A stretch of 64,000 bases of DNA. It comes from Rhizobium leguminosarum. GTDB taxonomy: Bacteria; Pseudomonadota; Alphaproteobacteria; Rhizobiales; Rhizobiaceae. Position numbers and translations under genes: made by a program. The notes under the pieces are model-generated. The model worked only from the letters and a program-made list of their open reading frames with translations. It made no database searches and had not been told where the DNA came from. The stretch spans positions 1,116,001-1,180,000 of the forward strand of contig NZ_MZMU01000003.1 in the NCBI RefSeq assembly GCF_004123835.1, in the 5' to 3' direction. Of the stretch, positions 8,769 to 17,943 are shown in pieces; position 1 is the first letter of the stretch; every line of letters begins with the position of its first letter.

Positions 8769-8951
8769 TGCGATATCGGCGTCATGGTCGTCTATCCCAG
8801 CTGGCGGCATCTCATCTCGAAGGAGCGGGTGATGGTCGACTTTCTTGCGGAGACATCACGCGGCTTGCCGGCCTCCGATCAAGGACTCCTAAACCCTCGT
8901 ATAAGTCATCCCCTCCCTCTTCGCTACCCGATCCTTCCTCCAGATCAATAG
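8769..8951 (+). pseudogene. C-terminal tail of a LysR-type regulator fused to the RND fragment
   Basis: Directly after the pump homology ends, the same frame continues as VMVVYPSWRHLISKERVMVD and then FLAETSRGL. This is the typical C-terminal signature of LysR-family effector domains (usually YPSxRHLSxKVRAFVDFLAE). No LysR DNA-binding domain exists nearby. The in-frame join looks accidental, created by a deletion or recombination. No ribosome binding site was found for the fused frame. Confidence 0.65.
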
Positions 8952-9103
8952 CGGGTCGAGCAGCGTCCTGCTACGGTCAGGATACATGCTCCCGCGCCGC
9001 AAACTATGAAGGCGCTTCGGGACGTGGGGCCGCCTGGACAGACGGAGACGCTATTCGTAGCGGAACTCGATCGAAGGGAAAGCTTCAAGTCTAGGTGCGG
9101 ATC

Positions 9104-9422
9104 ATGGGCAAGCCAGCGCCTATTTGCTTTGCAGTCGTGATCGCTGCTCCGGCAGCAGCGCATGATGCGACGCCAACGGCGGCACAGCCGACCGGATGGA
9201 CATATCCGTTTTCGTGTTGCAGCGGATTTGACTGCCGCGAGAATCCACCATCAAGCGGTTCTCGAAGGCTCGCGCGACTAGGTCATCAAGCTCACTGGGG
9301 AGTTCATCACGCCGCGGGACCTGCATCAAGAACAGTCCGGACGGCAGTTTCACCAATCCACGGTGGCCGGCGAGCCCACGGGTAGCACCGTTTGCCTCTT
9401 CGTTCCCCCGCGTTCCTTCTAA
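9104..9422 (+). pseudogene. secreted hypothetical protein gene with frameshift
   Basis: ATG 9104 opens MGKPAPICFAVVIAAPAAAH, a signal peptide, then a mature start with the paired cysteines of SCCSGFDCRE. After about 9250 the sense moves to the next frame, which reads VIKLTGEFITPRDL and ends TVCLFVPPRSF with a stop at 9420-9422. At least one indel separates the halves, and the join region is garbled. The two halves look like one Cys-containing periplasmic protein of a kind I associate with rhizobia, with no known function. Confidence 0.55.
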
Positions 9423-9433
9423 GGATTGACACT

Positions 9434-9763
9434 ATGACACATGAACTCAACCGCATCGAAATCGATCTGGTCCCGTTGACGCTGTTTCCCAGCGCATATG
9501 GGAAAGCTAGGCCCTGGGTTCCGGGCTCTCCGCTCCAGATGCCGCCAGATGGTTCATCATGGCCGAATACGGCCTTTGAGGCGCATTTGATGATGTTTTC
9601 CGTCATGCCCCGCGAAACAATCACGCCTTCCTGGGGGCAAGCTTTGCACGCCGGGAGATCTGCCTTTACCCTGTACGTGACCGGGACGCGGTTCGGTCTT
9701 TTGTGCTACTCCCTCGGGCTTGTCCGTCTTGTAGAGGACTTCGAGGACTTTGCCCTTCAGTGA
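9434..9763 (+). CDS. uncertain hypothetical protein
   Basis: ATG 9434 lies 8 nt after an AAGGA and 11 nt after the stop of the frameshifted secreted gene. The 109-residue frame begins MTHELNRIEIDLVPLTLFPS, which looks protein-like, but the rest is compositionally ordinary and not recognised. The opposite strand is open over the same interval, so chance is possible. It may be a short real gene that has lost its original end in this rearranged region. Confidence 0.25.
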   Translation: MTHELNRIEIDLVPLTLFPSAYGKARPWVPGSPLQMPPDGSSWPNTAFEAHLMMFSVMPRETITPSWGQALHAGRSAFTLYVTGTRFGLLCYSLGLVRLVEDFEDFALQ

Positions 9764-10109
9764 GTTCCGTGACCGTGCATTAAGCCAAGCGATCCGCGTC
9801 TTGGAAAGGTCTTTTGGTCCGCACTTGAGGATCATCGAGTTTGGTGGCTGGCACCTTTTAGTTGGTGCGAACATGTTGATGCTCTTCATCGCGTCGTCCA
9901 GTTTCCTGTCGCGCGATTTCGCGCCGCGATCGATGCGCTTGTTGCTTTCGCCACTGCCGCCCCCATTGGCCGGATAACCGCGTCGTGAAGGTGAATTCAG
10001 CTTCGGCCGCACCTCAGTCGTCTCGTGATGGAGAAGGGGGCCAGGCCGACGGCCTTCACACCTCGCTGAGACCTGCACTGGCTGCGAGAGCTTCAGCCAG
10101 TTGTTGGTC
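9764..10109. other. intergenic, no gene recognised
   Basis: Downstream of the giant kinase gene on its own strand. A long minus-strand frame crosses it but reads as low-complexity basic protein and overlaps the kinase gene's 3' end, so I treat it as a shadow. No terminator hairpin was found. Confidence 0.4.
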
Positions 10110-13100
10110 CTATTGGTTTCCCAACATTGCCATTTGGTCGGCATGCTTTGCGCCAGCGGCTTCGTCTCGTTTGAGAGGCAGGGTGAACCGAAACACAGCC
10201 CCACGAGGTTCATTAGCGGTGGCCCACATCCGGCCCCCGTGAGCCTCGATGATTGAACTGCAGATCGCCAGGCCCATACCCATGCCGCTGGATTTGGTCG
10301 TGTAAAAGGCCTCAAAAAGACGGTCCATAGCCTGCGGGTCCAGGCCCGGACCCGAGTCGCGCACCCCGACGACCACGCCTCCTGAGGCCTCTGTTTCGGT
10401 GCTGATCAGCAACTCGCGCTCTTCCTCACCAACGCAGCTCATCGCCTCGATGGCGTTCATGATCAGGTTTAGGATCACCTGTTGCAGCTGGACGCGATCT
10501 CCTTGCACGGACGGGAGGCTCGTCGCGAATTCGGTCTGCAGCGTGACGCCTTGCCGGAGCACTTCACTGCCGGTCAAGGCAATCACGTGACGAATGGCTT
10601 CATTGAGGTCGAACTGCGCCTTGCGAGGGGGCTCCTTCTTAACCAAGGCACGGATCCGGCCAATGACATCGCCGGCTCGATTGGCGTTCTCGACGATCCG
10701 GGCGAGCGCCTGTGCCACCTCCTCCAGATTCGGCGGATGGCTACCGAGCCAGCGCAAGGCCGCTTGGGCGTTGGTGAGCGACGCGGCGAGCGGCTGATTG
10801 ACTTCATGGGCGATGGAGGCCGTGAGCTGCCCCATTGTGGCGACGCGGTTTGCGTGGGCCAGTTGCGCCTGCGCCTCGCGCAAGGCTTCCTCGCTCTCCC
10901 GTAACGCCTCTTCGGCCCGCCGGCGCTCCGTCAAATCGAGGACGAAAGAGACACCTTCATTCCTGCTTTCTTCTAACAGTGCGCCGCCGATCAGCACGGG
11001 CAGACGGCTGCCATCTTTCCGAAAGTACTCTTTCTCGAACGGTTGGACTGCCCCGATCATCTTCAGCTCTGAGACGGTCCGCGCGTCGCGGTCGCGCCAT
11101 TCGGCCGGCGTCAGGTCGGTCCAGCATAGCCGACCGGAGGCAAGATCCTCTCGGTCGTATCCCACCATGCGGAGGAACGCGTCGTTGGCCTCAAGAATGC
11201 GACCTTCGATATCCCAGATGACGATCCCGATGATGTTGGCCTTGACGAGGCGACGGATCTTGGCTTCGCGTTCAGCGAGATCGCGGTACAGCCGGGTATT
11301 CTCCAGTGAGATCGCTGCCTGAGAGGCGAGCAGCTTCAGCACCGCGATCCGGGCCGGCGCGAAGACCCGAGGGGCGAGGTTGTTCTCAAGATAGAGTATC
11401 CCGGTCAGTTGGCCCTGATTGAACAACGGCACACAGAGAATGGAACGAGCATGGTGCTGACAAATATAGGGGTCCGCGGAAAATGGATTCTGAGCTGAGG
11501 CGTCGTCGAGAACCACGCTTTCGTTTGTGCGCAAGACATAATGAAGGAGCGATTGCGGCAGCGTAATCGCTGTCACGATCTCGTCGCGCATCTGCACCAC
11601 GACCGTTTCGCCGCCAGTCGTGGCCTCCGCCGTGACCCGTGACTCACCGCCACGCGGCAGGATCAACAGGCCGCGCTCGGCGCCCGCCTGCTCAACGGCG
11701 GTGCGCAAGACCGTGTCGATCAGCTTTTGAAGGACAATCTCGCCCGACACGGCCTGCGAGATTTTGATAACGGTTGCGAGATCGAGTTGCTCGACCGGTG
11801 CACCAATGGTGCTTGTTGGAGCGGCAGTGGGTTCTTCCCCTCTCAGGTCAGGATAGAGTTGGTCGAGTTGCCGCACCTTGCCGTCGGCGCCCCAGCGCAG
11901 ATAGCAGCCACGCGCGTTGCGGAGATAGAGACGAGTAAAGTCCTCGAAGCCTCCCTGCGCATAAAAGCGGGCGGCGAGTTCATATGCGAGGGCTTCATGA
12001 TGGATGAAGCCGTTTGCGCGCGCCGAGCGGATCGCTTGTTCGTAAAGACGCATGGCATCGATTTCACGGCCTTCAAGGCGTGCTATCTCGGCGCCGACCA
12101 GCGCGGCTCGGTTTTCGAAGTTCTCCGGGCAATTCTTCGCATAGATCTGAAGCTGCCGGTGGTGTGCAACCAAAGCCACCATATGCCGCGCCCGCTGGTC
12201 AACCACAGCATAGTCGCAGCATGCGGCGCGGGCCAAGGCACCATAGAAATGATGCTCCGGCGTTTCTTCGAAATGCGACACCGATGTCCATGGTAGCCTC
12301 TGTGCCCGCAATGACGCATCGACCGCGGCCTCATAGTCGCCCGCAAAGAACCGCGCCTGGAGTTTTCTGACAAAGTAGCAGGTTTCCGCAAGATTCGGAT
12401 TTTCGGAAAACCGGCGTTCGATCTCAAGTTCGTCAAATCCGTCGTCGTCAAAGGAGCCGAATTTCCGGGTCAACCCGCGCAGCGTACGGACGAGCCCGAG
12501 CTGCGCGCTGACGAGGTCTATGACGAACTGGAACCGCACCTTCTGCGCAAATGTGAGGCCAATCTCCGCTTGGCGTTGCACTTCCATAAGCGGATCTCCC
12601 GCTGCCAGCAGGTTCGAATTCAAACTGGCATAGCTGTATCCGGCAAACGTGAGGTCGCCGCTCTGGTCGGCAATTTCAAGCGCTCGCCGCAACATTTCGC
12701 GGCCGATTCGGACATGTCTCGTCCACGGTATGACGTGAGCCCCGAAGTCTTTGTAAGTCCTGGCCTGAAAGCGCTTCAGGTCGTGCTTTTCGACCAGTTG
12801 GCAGCCTAACTGACCGAAGCGGAAACCGGCCTCATATTCGCCGAAGCGCGGCCCGGCAATATAGCCAAGCGATACATAATGGTAGCAGGAGCCGTCGCTG
12901 TTGCCGCGCTCGAGGCTCAGATTCACGGCCAGGCAGATTGCCATGCATGCCAGGTTCGCGTCGGTATGCCATACCGCCCCAACGAGCCGGGTGAGAATAT
13001 CCAGCGTCGCGGAGGATGCTGGGTCGCTCATCAACGGTAGATCAATGAGCTCAGTGATCGCGCGGCTCCCGAGCTGCGACCAGATCCGGTCGTATTCGCG

Positions 13101-15665
13101 CCGAACCTCCTCGTCGGGGGGATGCGGCGACCAGTCGATGCCGAGATACTGCCTCAGGTAGTCGAGACCGACTGCGGCGGAGCGACTGGTCTGACCGAGC
13201 GCAGCATAGAGATCGATGCGCAGGCAGGCGACAGCAGCCTGGTCGTCGGTGCAGACAGCAACATTGGAAAGCTCTGCTAACCGCTCCTCCGCGGCCGCCA
13301 GCGCGCCAAGGAGGAACTCGCATTCGGCCCGGTTCAGCTCAAGCGCGAACGCCAGTTGGTGCTGGCGCTCCCAGGCGTCTCCCGAAAGCAGTATCGTGCC
13401 GGCAACAAAATAGTTGAGCGCCGAGGCGTATGCCGTCGAGGCCTTGGCGCGCTTGCCGGCCAGCAGATTGAACTCGGCCAGTTGCTCGCGCTCCTCAGCT
13501 GAGGTGATAAGTGCGGCTCCGCGATTGAGCTGGCTGACAATCTCGAAAACAGAATCGTCAATCAGCGCCGGCGCAGTGTTCGCCGCAAGCAGTCTCCCTA
13601 TGCGAAGGTGCAACTCGCCGCGTCGCTCCTCCGGGATCAGCGAATAGGCGGCTTCCTGAACGCGATCGTGGACGAACCGGTAGGCGTCTGCCAGACGCTC
13701 GAGCAGTTCATGAGCGACGGCAGGCCATAGGGCCCCAGGGACTTGCTCCTCCGGGATCCCGAGCACCAGGGAAAGCATGCTGGTATTTGCGATGGTTCCC
13801 AGACAGGCGAACTGCTGCAACGCCTCCCGCGTTTCGGGCGGCAGGCGCGCGAGCTTGCCGACCATGAGTTGCACGACGTTGTCGGTGTATCCCTTGGCAT
13901 GAATGCGCTCGAGATCCCAGGACCAGCATCCCGCGTCATGATCGAAGGTGAGCATCCCCTCTTCGGCGAGGGAAAACAGGAACTGACGGACGAAGAACGG
14001 ATTGCCGCCGGTCTTGTCGTGCATCATTTGTGCGAGCGGGCCTGCACGATCGGGCTGACAGTGGAGCGCATCCGCAATCAATTGCCGGAGATAGTCTTTA
14101 GTAAGCGGCGCAAGCGTGATCTCCGAGACCTTGCCGCCGGCGGTCTTGATCGCGTCAAGCTTCCGCATCAGCGGATGGGCGGCGGTGACTTCGTTGTCGC
14201 GATAGGCACCGATCAGCATGAGCTGCTGCATATCCGACCGGGTCAGCAGATCCTCCAGCAGGTCGAGCGTCGCTGCGTCGATCCATTGGAGATCGTCGAG
14301 GAACAGCGCCAGCGGATGTTCGGGTCGGGCAAAGACGCTGATGAACCGCCGGAATATCAGCTGGAATCGCCGTTGCGCGTCCTGTGGCGGAAGTTCAGCG
14401 ACCGGCGGCTGGTCGCCGATGATGAGCTTCAGCTCGGGGATGAGATCGACCATCAGCTGTCCATTGGGTCCCAGCGTCGCGATCAGCGTCTCGCGCCACG
14501 GTGCCAAATCGGCCTCGCTCTTCGCGAGGAGCCCCTTGAGCAGGCCCTGAAAGGCCTGCGCCATGGTCGCATAAGGGATGTCGTGCTTGTACTGGTCGAA
14601 TTTGCCCGATGCGAACAGCCCGCGCGGCGGCACCAGTACTTTGTGGAGTTCATTGACGACCGCCGACTTGCCGATGCCGGAATAGCCAGAGACCAACACC
14701 AACTCCGGCGTCCCGCTCAACACCACGCGGTCGAAGGCAGTGAGCAAGGTCTCGACCTCGTGTTCCCGCCCGTATAACTTCTCGGGAACCAGCAGGCGGT
14801 CCGGGATATCGCGTTCGCCGAGCGGGAATGCGTCAATCCGGCAGTGGATTTCCCATTGGCTGAGGCAGCGGCTCAGATCGTGCTCGACGCCGCCTGCCGT
14901 CTGGTATCGTTCCTCGGCCGTCTTGGCGAGCAGCTTCATGACGATGGCCGAGACTGCCGGTGAAACATCCGCCGCCCGCTCGTTGGGCGGCACCGGCTGC
15001 CGTGCAATGTGGCAATGCACCCACTCCATCGGGTCGGAAGCGGCGAAGGGCAGGCTCCCGGTCAGCATTTCGTAGAGGGTCACGCCGAGTGCATAAAGGT
15101 CGCTGCGGGAGTCGATCGAGCGGTTCATGCGCCCGGTCTGCTCCGGGGCCATATAGGCAAGCGTTCCGGCGACCACTTCGGGCGGCTCGGGCGCCTGCCG
15201 CTCGCGGGAGAGGCGCGAGGCGATCCCGAAGCCGGTTAGCCGCACCTCGACGCCCGTGCCCGTTACCAGGATATTGGCCGGCTTGATGTCCTTGTGGACG
15301 AGGCCGCGCTGGTGGGCCTTGCCGAGCGCAGCGGCGATGCCAATCGCGAGGCGCAAGAAAAGCTTGGTTTCCATTGCCGTTCCGAGTCGCCGGGCGAGCG
15401 GCTCGCTGCCCGGATCTTCAAGCACCAGCATGGTCCGGCTGCCTTCGTGCACCAACTCAAGCGGTCGCACCGCCCATGCGCCATCGAGCTCATCCTTCAA
15501 TCCATATTCATGGTCGAGGCGGCCGAGGCTTGAAGGTGTCGGGTACTCAAGGGCCGAAAGCACCACCAGTACCGGGTTCCACTTGCCGTCGGCGCCCCGG
15601 CGCCGTTCCCGGCGGAACACGCGATCACCGTCCTCCCAAAGAACCTCCAAACTGCAAATCTCCAC
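10110..15665 (-). CDS. giant hybrid sensor: kinase-like domain, STAND ATPase, GAF, PAS, histidine kinase
   Basis: The protein has 1851 residues and begins at GTG 15665. Order: Ser/Thr-kinase-like domain (about 1-275) with HKDIKPAN at 124-131; AAA/STAND ATPase with Walker A GYSGIGKS at 327-334 and Walker B LALFLDDLQW; a long helical TPR-like middle (about 650-1250); GAF (about 1290-1440); PAS (about 1455-1570); HisKA with phospho-accepting His1620 in AHEVNQP; HATPase with N-box NLIMNAIEAM, DSGPGL and GMGMGL. The kinase-like domain lacks a glycine-rich loop and has TGFG where DFG is expected (Gly145), so it is probably catalytically dead. A FixJ-type regulator lies upstream on the same strand and is the likely partner. 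The signal sensed is unknown. Confidence 0.88.
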   Translation of the reverse strand: MEICSLEVLWEDGDRVFRRERRRGADGKWNPVLVVLSALEYPTPSSLGRLDHEYGLKDELDGAWAVRPLELVHEGSRTMLVLEDPGSEPLARRLGTAMETKLFLRLAIGIAAALGKAHQRGLVHKDIKPANILVTGTGVEVRLTGFGIASRLSRERQAPEPPEVVAGTLAYMAPEQTGRMNRSIDSRSDLYALGVTLYEMLTGSLPFAASDPMEWVHCHIARQPVPPNERAADVSPAVSAIVMKLLAKTAEERYQTAGGVEHDLSRCLSQWEIHCRIDAFPLGERDIPDRLLVPEKLYGREHEVETLLTAFDRVVLSGTPELVLVSGYSGIGKSAVVNELHKVLVPPRGLFASGKFDQYKHDIPYATMAQAFQGLLKGLLAKSEADLAPWRETLIATLGPNGQLMVDLIPELKLIIGDQPPVAELPPQDAQRRFQLIFRRFISVFARPEHPLALFLDDLQWIDAATLDLLEDLLTRSDMQQLMLIGAYRDNEVTAAHPLMRKLDAIKTAGGKVSEITLAPLTKDYLRQLIADALHCQPDRAGPLAQMMHDKTGGNPFFVRQFLFSLAEEGMLTFDHDAGCWSWDLERIHAKGYTDNVVQLMVGKLARLPPETREALQQFACLGTIANTSMLSLVLGIPEEQVPGALWPAVAHELLERLADAYRFVHDRVQEAAYSLIPEERRGELHLRIGRLLAANTAPALIDDSVFEIVSQLNRGAALITSAEEREQLAEFNLLAGKRAKASTAYASALNYFVAGTILLSGDAWERQHQLAFALELNRAECEFLLGALAAAEERLAELSNVAVCTDDQAAVACLRIDLYAALGQTSRSAAVGLDYLRQYLGIDWSPHPPDEEVRREYDRIWSQLGSRAITELIDLPLMSDPASSATLDILTRLVGAVWHTDANLACMAICLAVNLSLERGNSDGSCYHYVSLGYIAGPRFGEYEAGFRFGQLGCQLVEKHDLKRFQARTYKDFGAHVIPWTRHVRIGREMLRRALEIADQSGDLTFAGYSYASLNSNLLAAGDPLMEVQRQAEIGLTFAQKVRFQFVIDLVSAQLGLVRTLRGLTRKFGSFDDDGFDELEIERRFSENPNLAETCYFVRKLQARFFAGDYEAAVDASLRAQRLPWTSVSHFEETPEHHFYGALARAACCDYAVVDQRARHMVALVAHHRQLQIYAKNCPENFENRAALVGAEIARLEGREIDAMRLYEQAIRSARANGFIHHEALAYELAARFYAQGGFEDFTRLYLRNARGCYLRWGADGKVRQLDQLYPDLRGEEPTAAPTSTIGAPVEQLDLATVIKISQAVSGEIVLQKLIDTVLRTAVEQAGAERGLLILPRGGESRVTAEATTGGETVVVQMRDEIVTAITLPQSLLHYVLRTNESVVLDDASAQNPFSADPYICQHHARSILCVPLFNQGQLTGILYLENNLAPRVFAPARIAVLKLLASQAAISLENTRLYRDLAEREAKIRRLVKANIIGIVIWDIEGRILEANDAFLRMVGYDREDLASGRLCWTDLTPAEWRDRDARTVSELKMIGAVQPFEKEYFRKDGSRLPVLIGGALLEESRNEGVSFVLDLTERRRAEEALRESEEALREAQAQLAHANRVATMGQLTASIAHEVNQPLAASLTNAQAALRWLGSHPPNLEEVAQALARIVENANRAGDVIGRIRALVKKEPPRKAQFDLNEAIRHVIALTGSEVLRQGVTLQTEFATSLPSVQGDRVQLQQVILNLIMNAIEAMSCVGEEERELLISTETEASGGVVVGVRDSGPGLDPQAMDRLFEAFYTTKSSGMGMGLAICSSIIEAHGGRMWATANEPRGAVFRFTLPLKRDEAAGAKHADQMAMLGNQ

Positions 15666-16447
15666 CGACGCCGAAGAAAGAGGATGTGCTTACCTGCCGA
15701 CTTCGTCATCTCGCCTGTCGCATCTGGCACTGCCACTTTCGTTTCGGAGATCCGTCCCATCAAATTGGCCACAGCGAGCACATATGACGAACCGCAACCA
15801 CTTCCCCACCTTCTTACCACATCTCGCCTGTTCGTCCCAACAACGAGCGGCCCACACCCGCCCGTTCGATACGTGGTCCACCTCTATGAAAGACCGCCCA
15901 GCGGCTGCTGGGCGGTCGGGCGGGTCGTGGACCCGCAGAGCTTCGAATGGAGGGAGCGCCGAAGCTTGGTGGTAGCAACGGGGGGATTCGCTACCTGCCT
16001 GTCCCGAGGCACGAGTAGAGACTAGCGATGGAAGGGACGACGGGAAATTATACCGTGGTTTCGTCTTGCGATACTTTGGAATACCGGCACCGATACCCAT
16101 CAGCGAAATTCTGCTCAGGGAGTCATGTCGGCGAAGTCATCCTAGGCCATCCGACAATGACTGGGGCGATGGTCTGAGCTATTCCACCGCGCGCATGGTC
16201 GTGCCGTCAGTTGCGATTCGGTGTCGGTGTTGGAGTTGAAAGTGTCTTGCCGGCACTGAGGCCAAAAAGAAGCCTCCCGCGGGGGTGGGAGGCCAAAGGC
16301 GGGCCGATCGGTGGCGATACGGCCTCCTGGGAGGAGGGGAGGAAAGGAACCCGCACGATAGAGGAGGGCTCCCGCCCGGGCTATTGGCCACCCGGAAGGA
16401 TCGGTTACCAATGAGGAGGGGGTGACCTATACGCGCAGCCAAGACCT
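15666..16447. other. long intergenic region with nested inverted repeats
   Basis: This 780-nt gap lies between the FixJ-like gene and the giant kinase gene, both on the minus strand. It holds a nested stem-loop: outer arms GGTCCAC (15875-15881) and GTGGACC (15927-15933), inner 11-bp perfect arms 15892-15902 and 15907-15917 around GGCT. A second hairpin pairs GCCTCCC (16272-16278) with GGGAGGC (16287-16293). No frame in the gap looks coding. It could hold a leader RNA or a promoter for the kinase gene. Confidence 0.55.
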
Positions 16448-17086
16448 TTATGAGTGCGTTTGCGGCTTTCCCGGCACAAGCATCAGCTTGTCAGCCATAC
16501 GCGCGAGTTCGGGCAGGGATCTGGTACCCATCTTCTGCATGACCTGGCTGCGGTGAACCTTCACGGTAATCTCGCTCACGCCTAGATCGCCGGCAATCTG
16601 CTTGTTGAGCCGTCCGGTCACCACCAAAGCCATCACCTCGCGCTCCCGCGGGGTCAGGCTATCGAAACGCGCGCGCACCGTCGCCAATGCCCTTTCATTT
16701 TCAAGCCACACGCGGTCGCGTGCCAGGCCGACGTGAACGGCGTCGAGCAAATCCTGGTCTCGGAACGGTTTCGTCAGGAACTCGACCGCGCCCCCTTTCA
16801 TCGCCTGGACAGACATGGGAATGTCGCCGTGCCCGGTGATGAAGACGATCGGCAGCTGAATATTTTCTCGCGACAGCGCGAGCTGAAAATCAAGACCGCT
16901 TTGTCCCGGAAGCCGGACATCGAGCACGAGACAGGTCGGTCCGTTGGGTCGCCCAGACCTGAGGAAGTCGCCCACCGAAGCGAGGAGATTGACGGCAAAG
17001 CCGACGGAACGCAGCAGGCTGCCCAGCGCCTCGCGGACTTCCGGGTCGTCATCGATGACAATGATGGTTGCTGGCGCCTCGGTCAA
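16448..17086 (-). CDS. FixJ/NodW-type response regulator
   Basis: The 212-residue protein has a receiver domain (1-125) with the acidic pocket IDDDPE at 11-16, phospho-acceptor Asp56 in LVLDVRLPG, and the conserved Lys in LTKPF. A C-terminal LuxR-type helix-turn-helix (about 140-205) contains LTPREREVM, the recognition part being VSEITVKVHRSQVMQKMG. The linker and overall length match FixJ. It lies upstream of the giant hybrid histidine kinase on the same strand, 780 nt apart, so the pair is probably a two-component system. It is divergent from a second, receiver-only regulator at 17469. Confidence 0.9.
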   Translation of the reverse strand: MTEAPATIIVIDDDPEVREALGSLLRSVGFAVNLLASVGDFLRSGRPNGPTCLVLDVRLPGQSGLDFQLALSRENIQLPIVFITGHGDIPMSVQAMKGGAVEFLTKPFRDQDLLDAVHVGLARDRVWLENERALATVRARFDSLTPREREVMALVVTGRLNKQIAGDLGVSEITVKVHRSQVMQKMGTRSLPELARMADKLMLVPGKPQTHS

Positions 17087-17468
17087 ATGTCAGAGCCCCC
17101 CAAGGTGAATCGGCGTTTTGGGATATATACTATCCACCCCCACTGCAGCAGCAGCGGGCGAAGCCCAACCAGCAGAGCGCCAGTCACGCGATGAAAACAC
17201 TCCTCCTCTCTCCTTCGCTAGTGCCGAACGGGTTTCTTTCGCACACCAGAATGCGCGATAATTACCTCGGCCACAAGGCTAGATGCGGGCGGCCCATGTT
17301 CCCGGCGCTCTTGGGCAGATGCCACGCTCGTTACCGCAAGTCTTAGACCATCTATACGATTGTATAGCTTGCGATGCCTTTGTCGCCGTTAGATACTAAA
17401 ACCATCCAGCCAAGCGCGCCACAACGCTAATTCGGCACGACGCCGATCGGCGAAGTCGGGAGGCGGCA
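17087..17468. other. divergent promoter region between two response regulators
   Basis: The gap of 382 nt separates the minus-strand FixJ-like gene from the plus-strand receiver gene. A perfect dyad, CTATAC-GATT-GTATAG, lies at 17352-17367, about 100 nt before the receiver gene, and could be an operator. No coding frame here is convincing. Confidence 0.5.
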
Positions 17469-17864
17469 GTGCCAACCAAAAAACCTCTGATTGCGATCGT
17501 CGACGACGACGAGTCGATGCGGGAGGCTATCAAGGGGCTCATGAGGTCGATGGGATTCGACGCCGAGACCTTTTCATCCGCGGATGATTTCTTGAGATTC
17601 CCTCATATCCGCCGCACGGACTGCCTCGTGACGGACATCAATATGCCCGGAATGAGCGGGCTTGATCTGCACCGCCGGCTCGTGGCGCTGGGCAAGAACA
17701 TTCCGACTGTTCTGATCACCGCTTTTCCCGAAAAGAATGTGCGCGCGTCTGCGTTGGGCGCGGACATCGTCGGCTGCCTGACAAAACCGTTTGGCGAACA
17801 GGTTTTGCTTGATTGCATCCGTTCTGCGCTGGCTCTCAGTAGCGAGGGCGAAAGCGGTTCGTGA
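17469..17864 (+). CDS. single-domain response regulator (receiver only)
   Basis: The 131-residue protein starts at GTG 17469 with GGGAGG about 6 nt upstream. It is a receiver domain alone: acidic pocket VDDDES at 11-16, phospho-acceptor Asp56 in VTDINMPG, a Thr/Ala pair in LITAF, and the conserved Lys106 in LTKPFGE. There is no output domain. Such proteins act as phosphate shuttles or sinks in a phosphorelay. Being divergent from the FixJ-like gene and close to the hybrid kinase, it may compete for His1620 phosphate. That link is inferred from position only. Confidence 0.9.
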   Translation: MPTKKPLIAIVDDDESMREAIKGLMRSMGFDAETFSSADDFLRFPHIRRTDCLVTDINMPGMSGLDLHRRLVALGKNIPTVLITAFPEKNVRASALGADIVGCLTKPFGEQVLLDCIRSALALSSEGESGS

Positions 17865-17943
17865 GGTTGCAAGACCTTTCCTGGGCAAAGGGGTGGTACC
17901 AACTCGGCGGGCGCGGGAGCGCCAGGGTCGGAGCGCATCCAAC

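Noticed and set aside
9557..10315. Long minus-strand open frame of 252 codons
   Set aside because: It overlaps the 3' end of the giant kinase gene in another frame, is basic and low in complexity, and lacks a ribosome binding site. It is probably a GC-rich shadow.
13743..14777. Open frame of 344 codons opposite the giant kinase gene
   Set aside because: Complementary to the ATPase region of a clearly real gene; its sequence reflects the codon bias of that strand.
16260..16420. G/C-rich repeats read as a possible leader peptide or T-box
   Set aside because: Only one solid 7-bp hairpin is visible, with no T-run and no recognisable riboswitch core.
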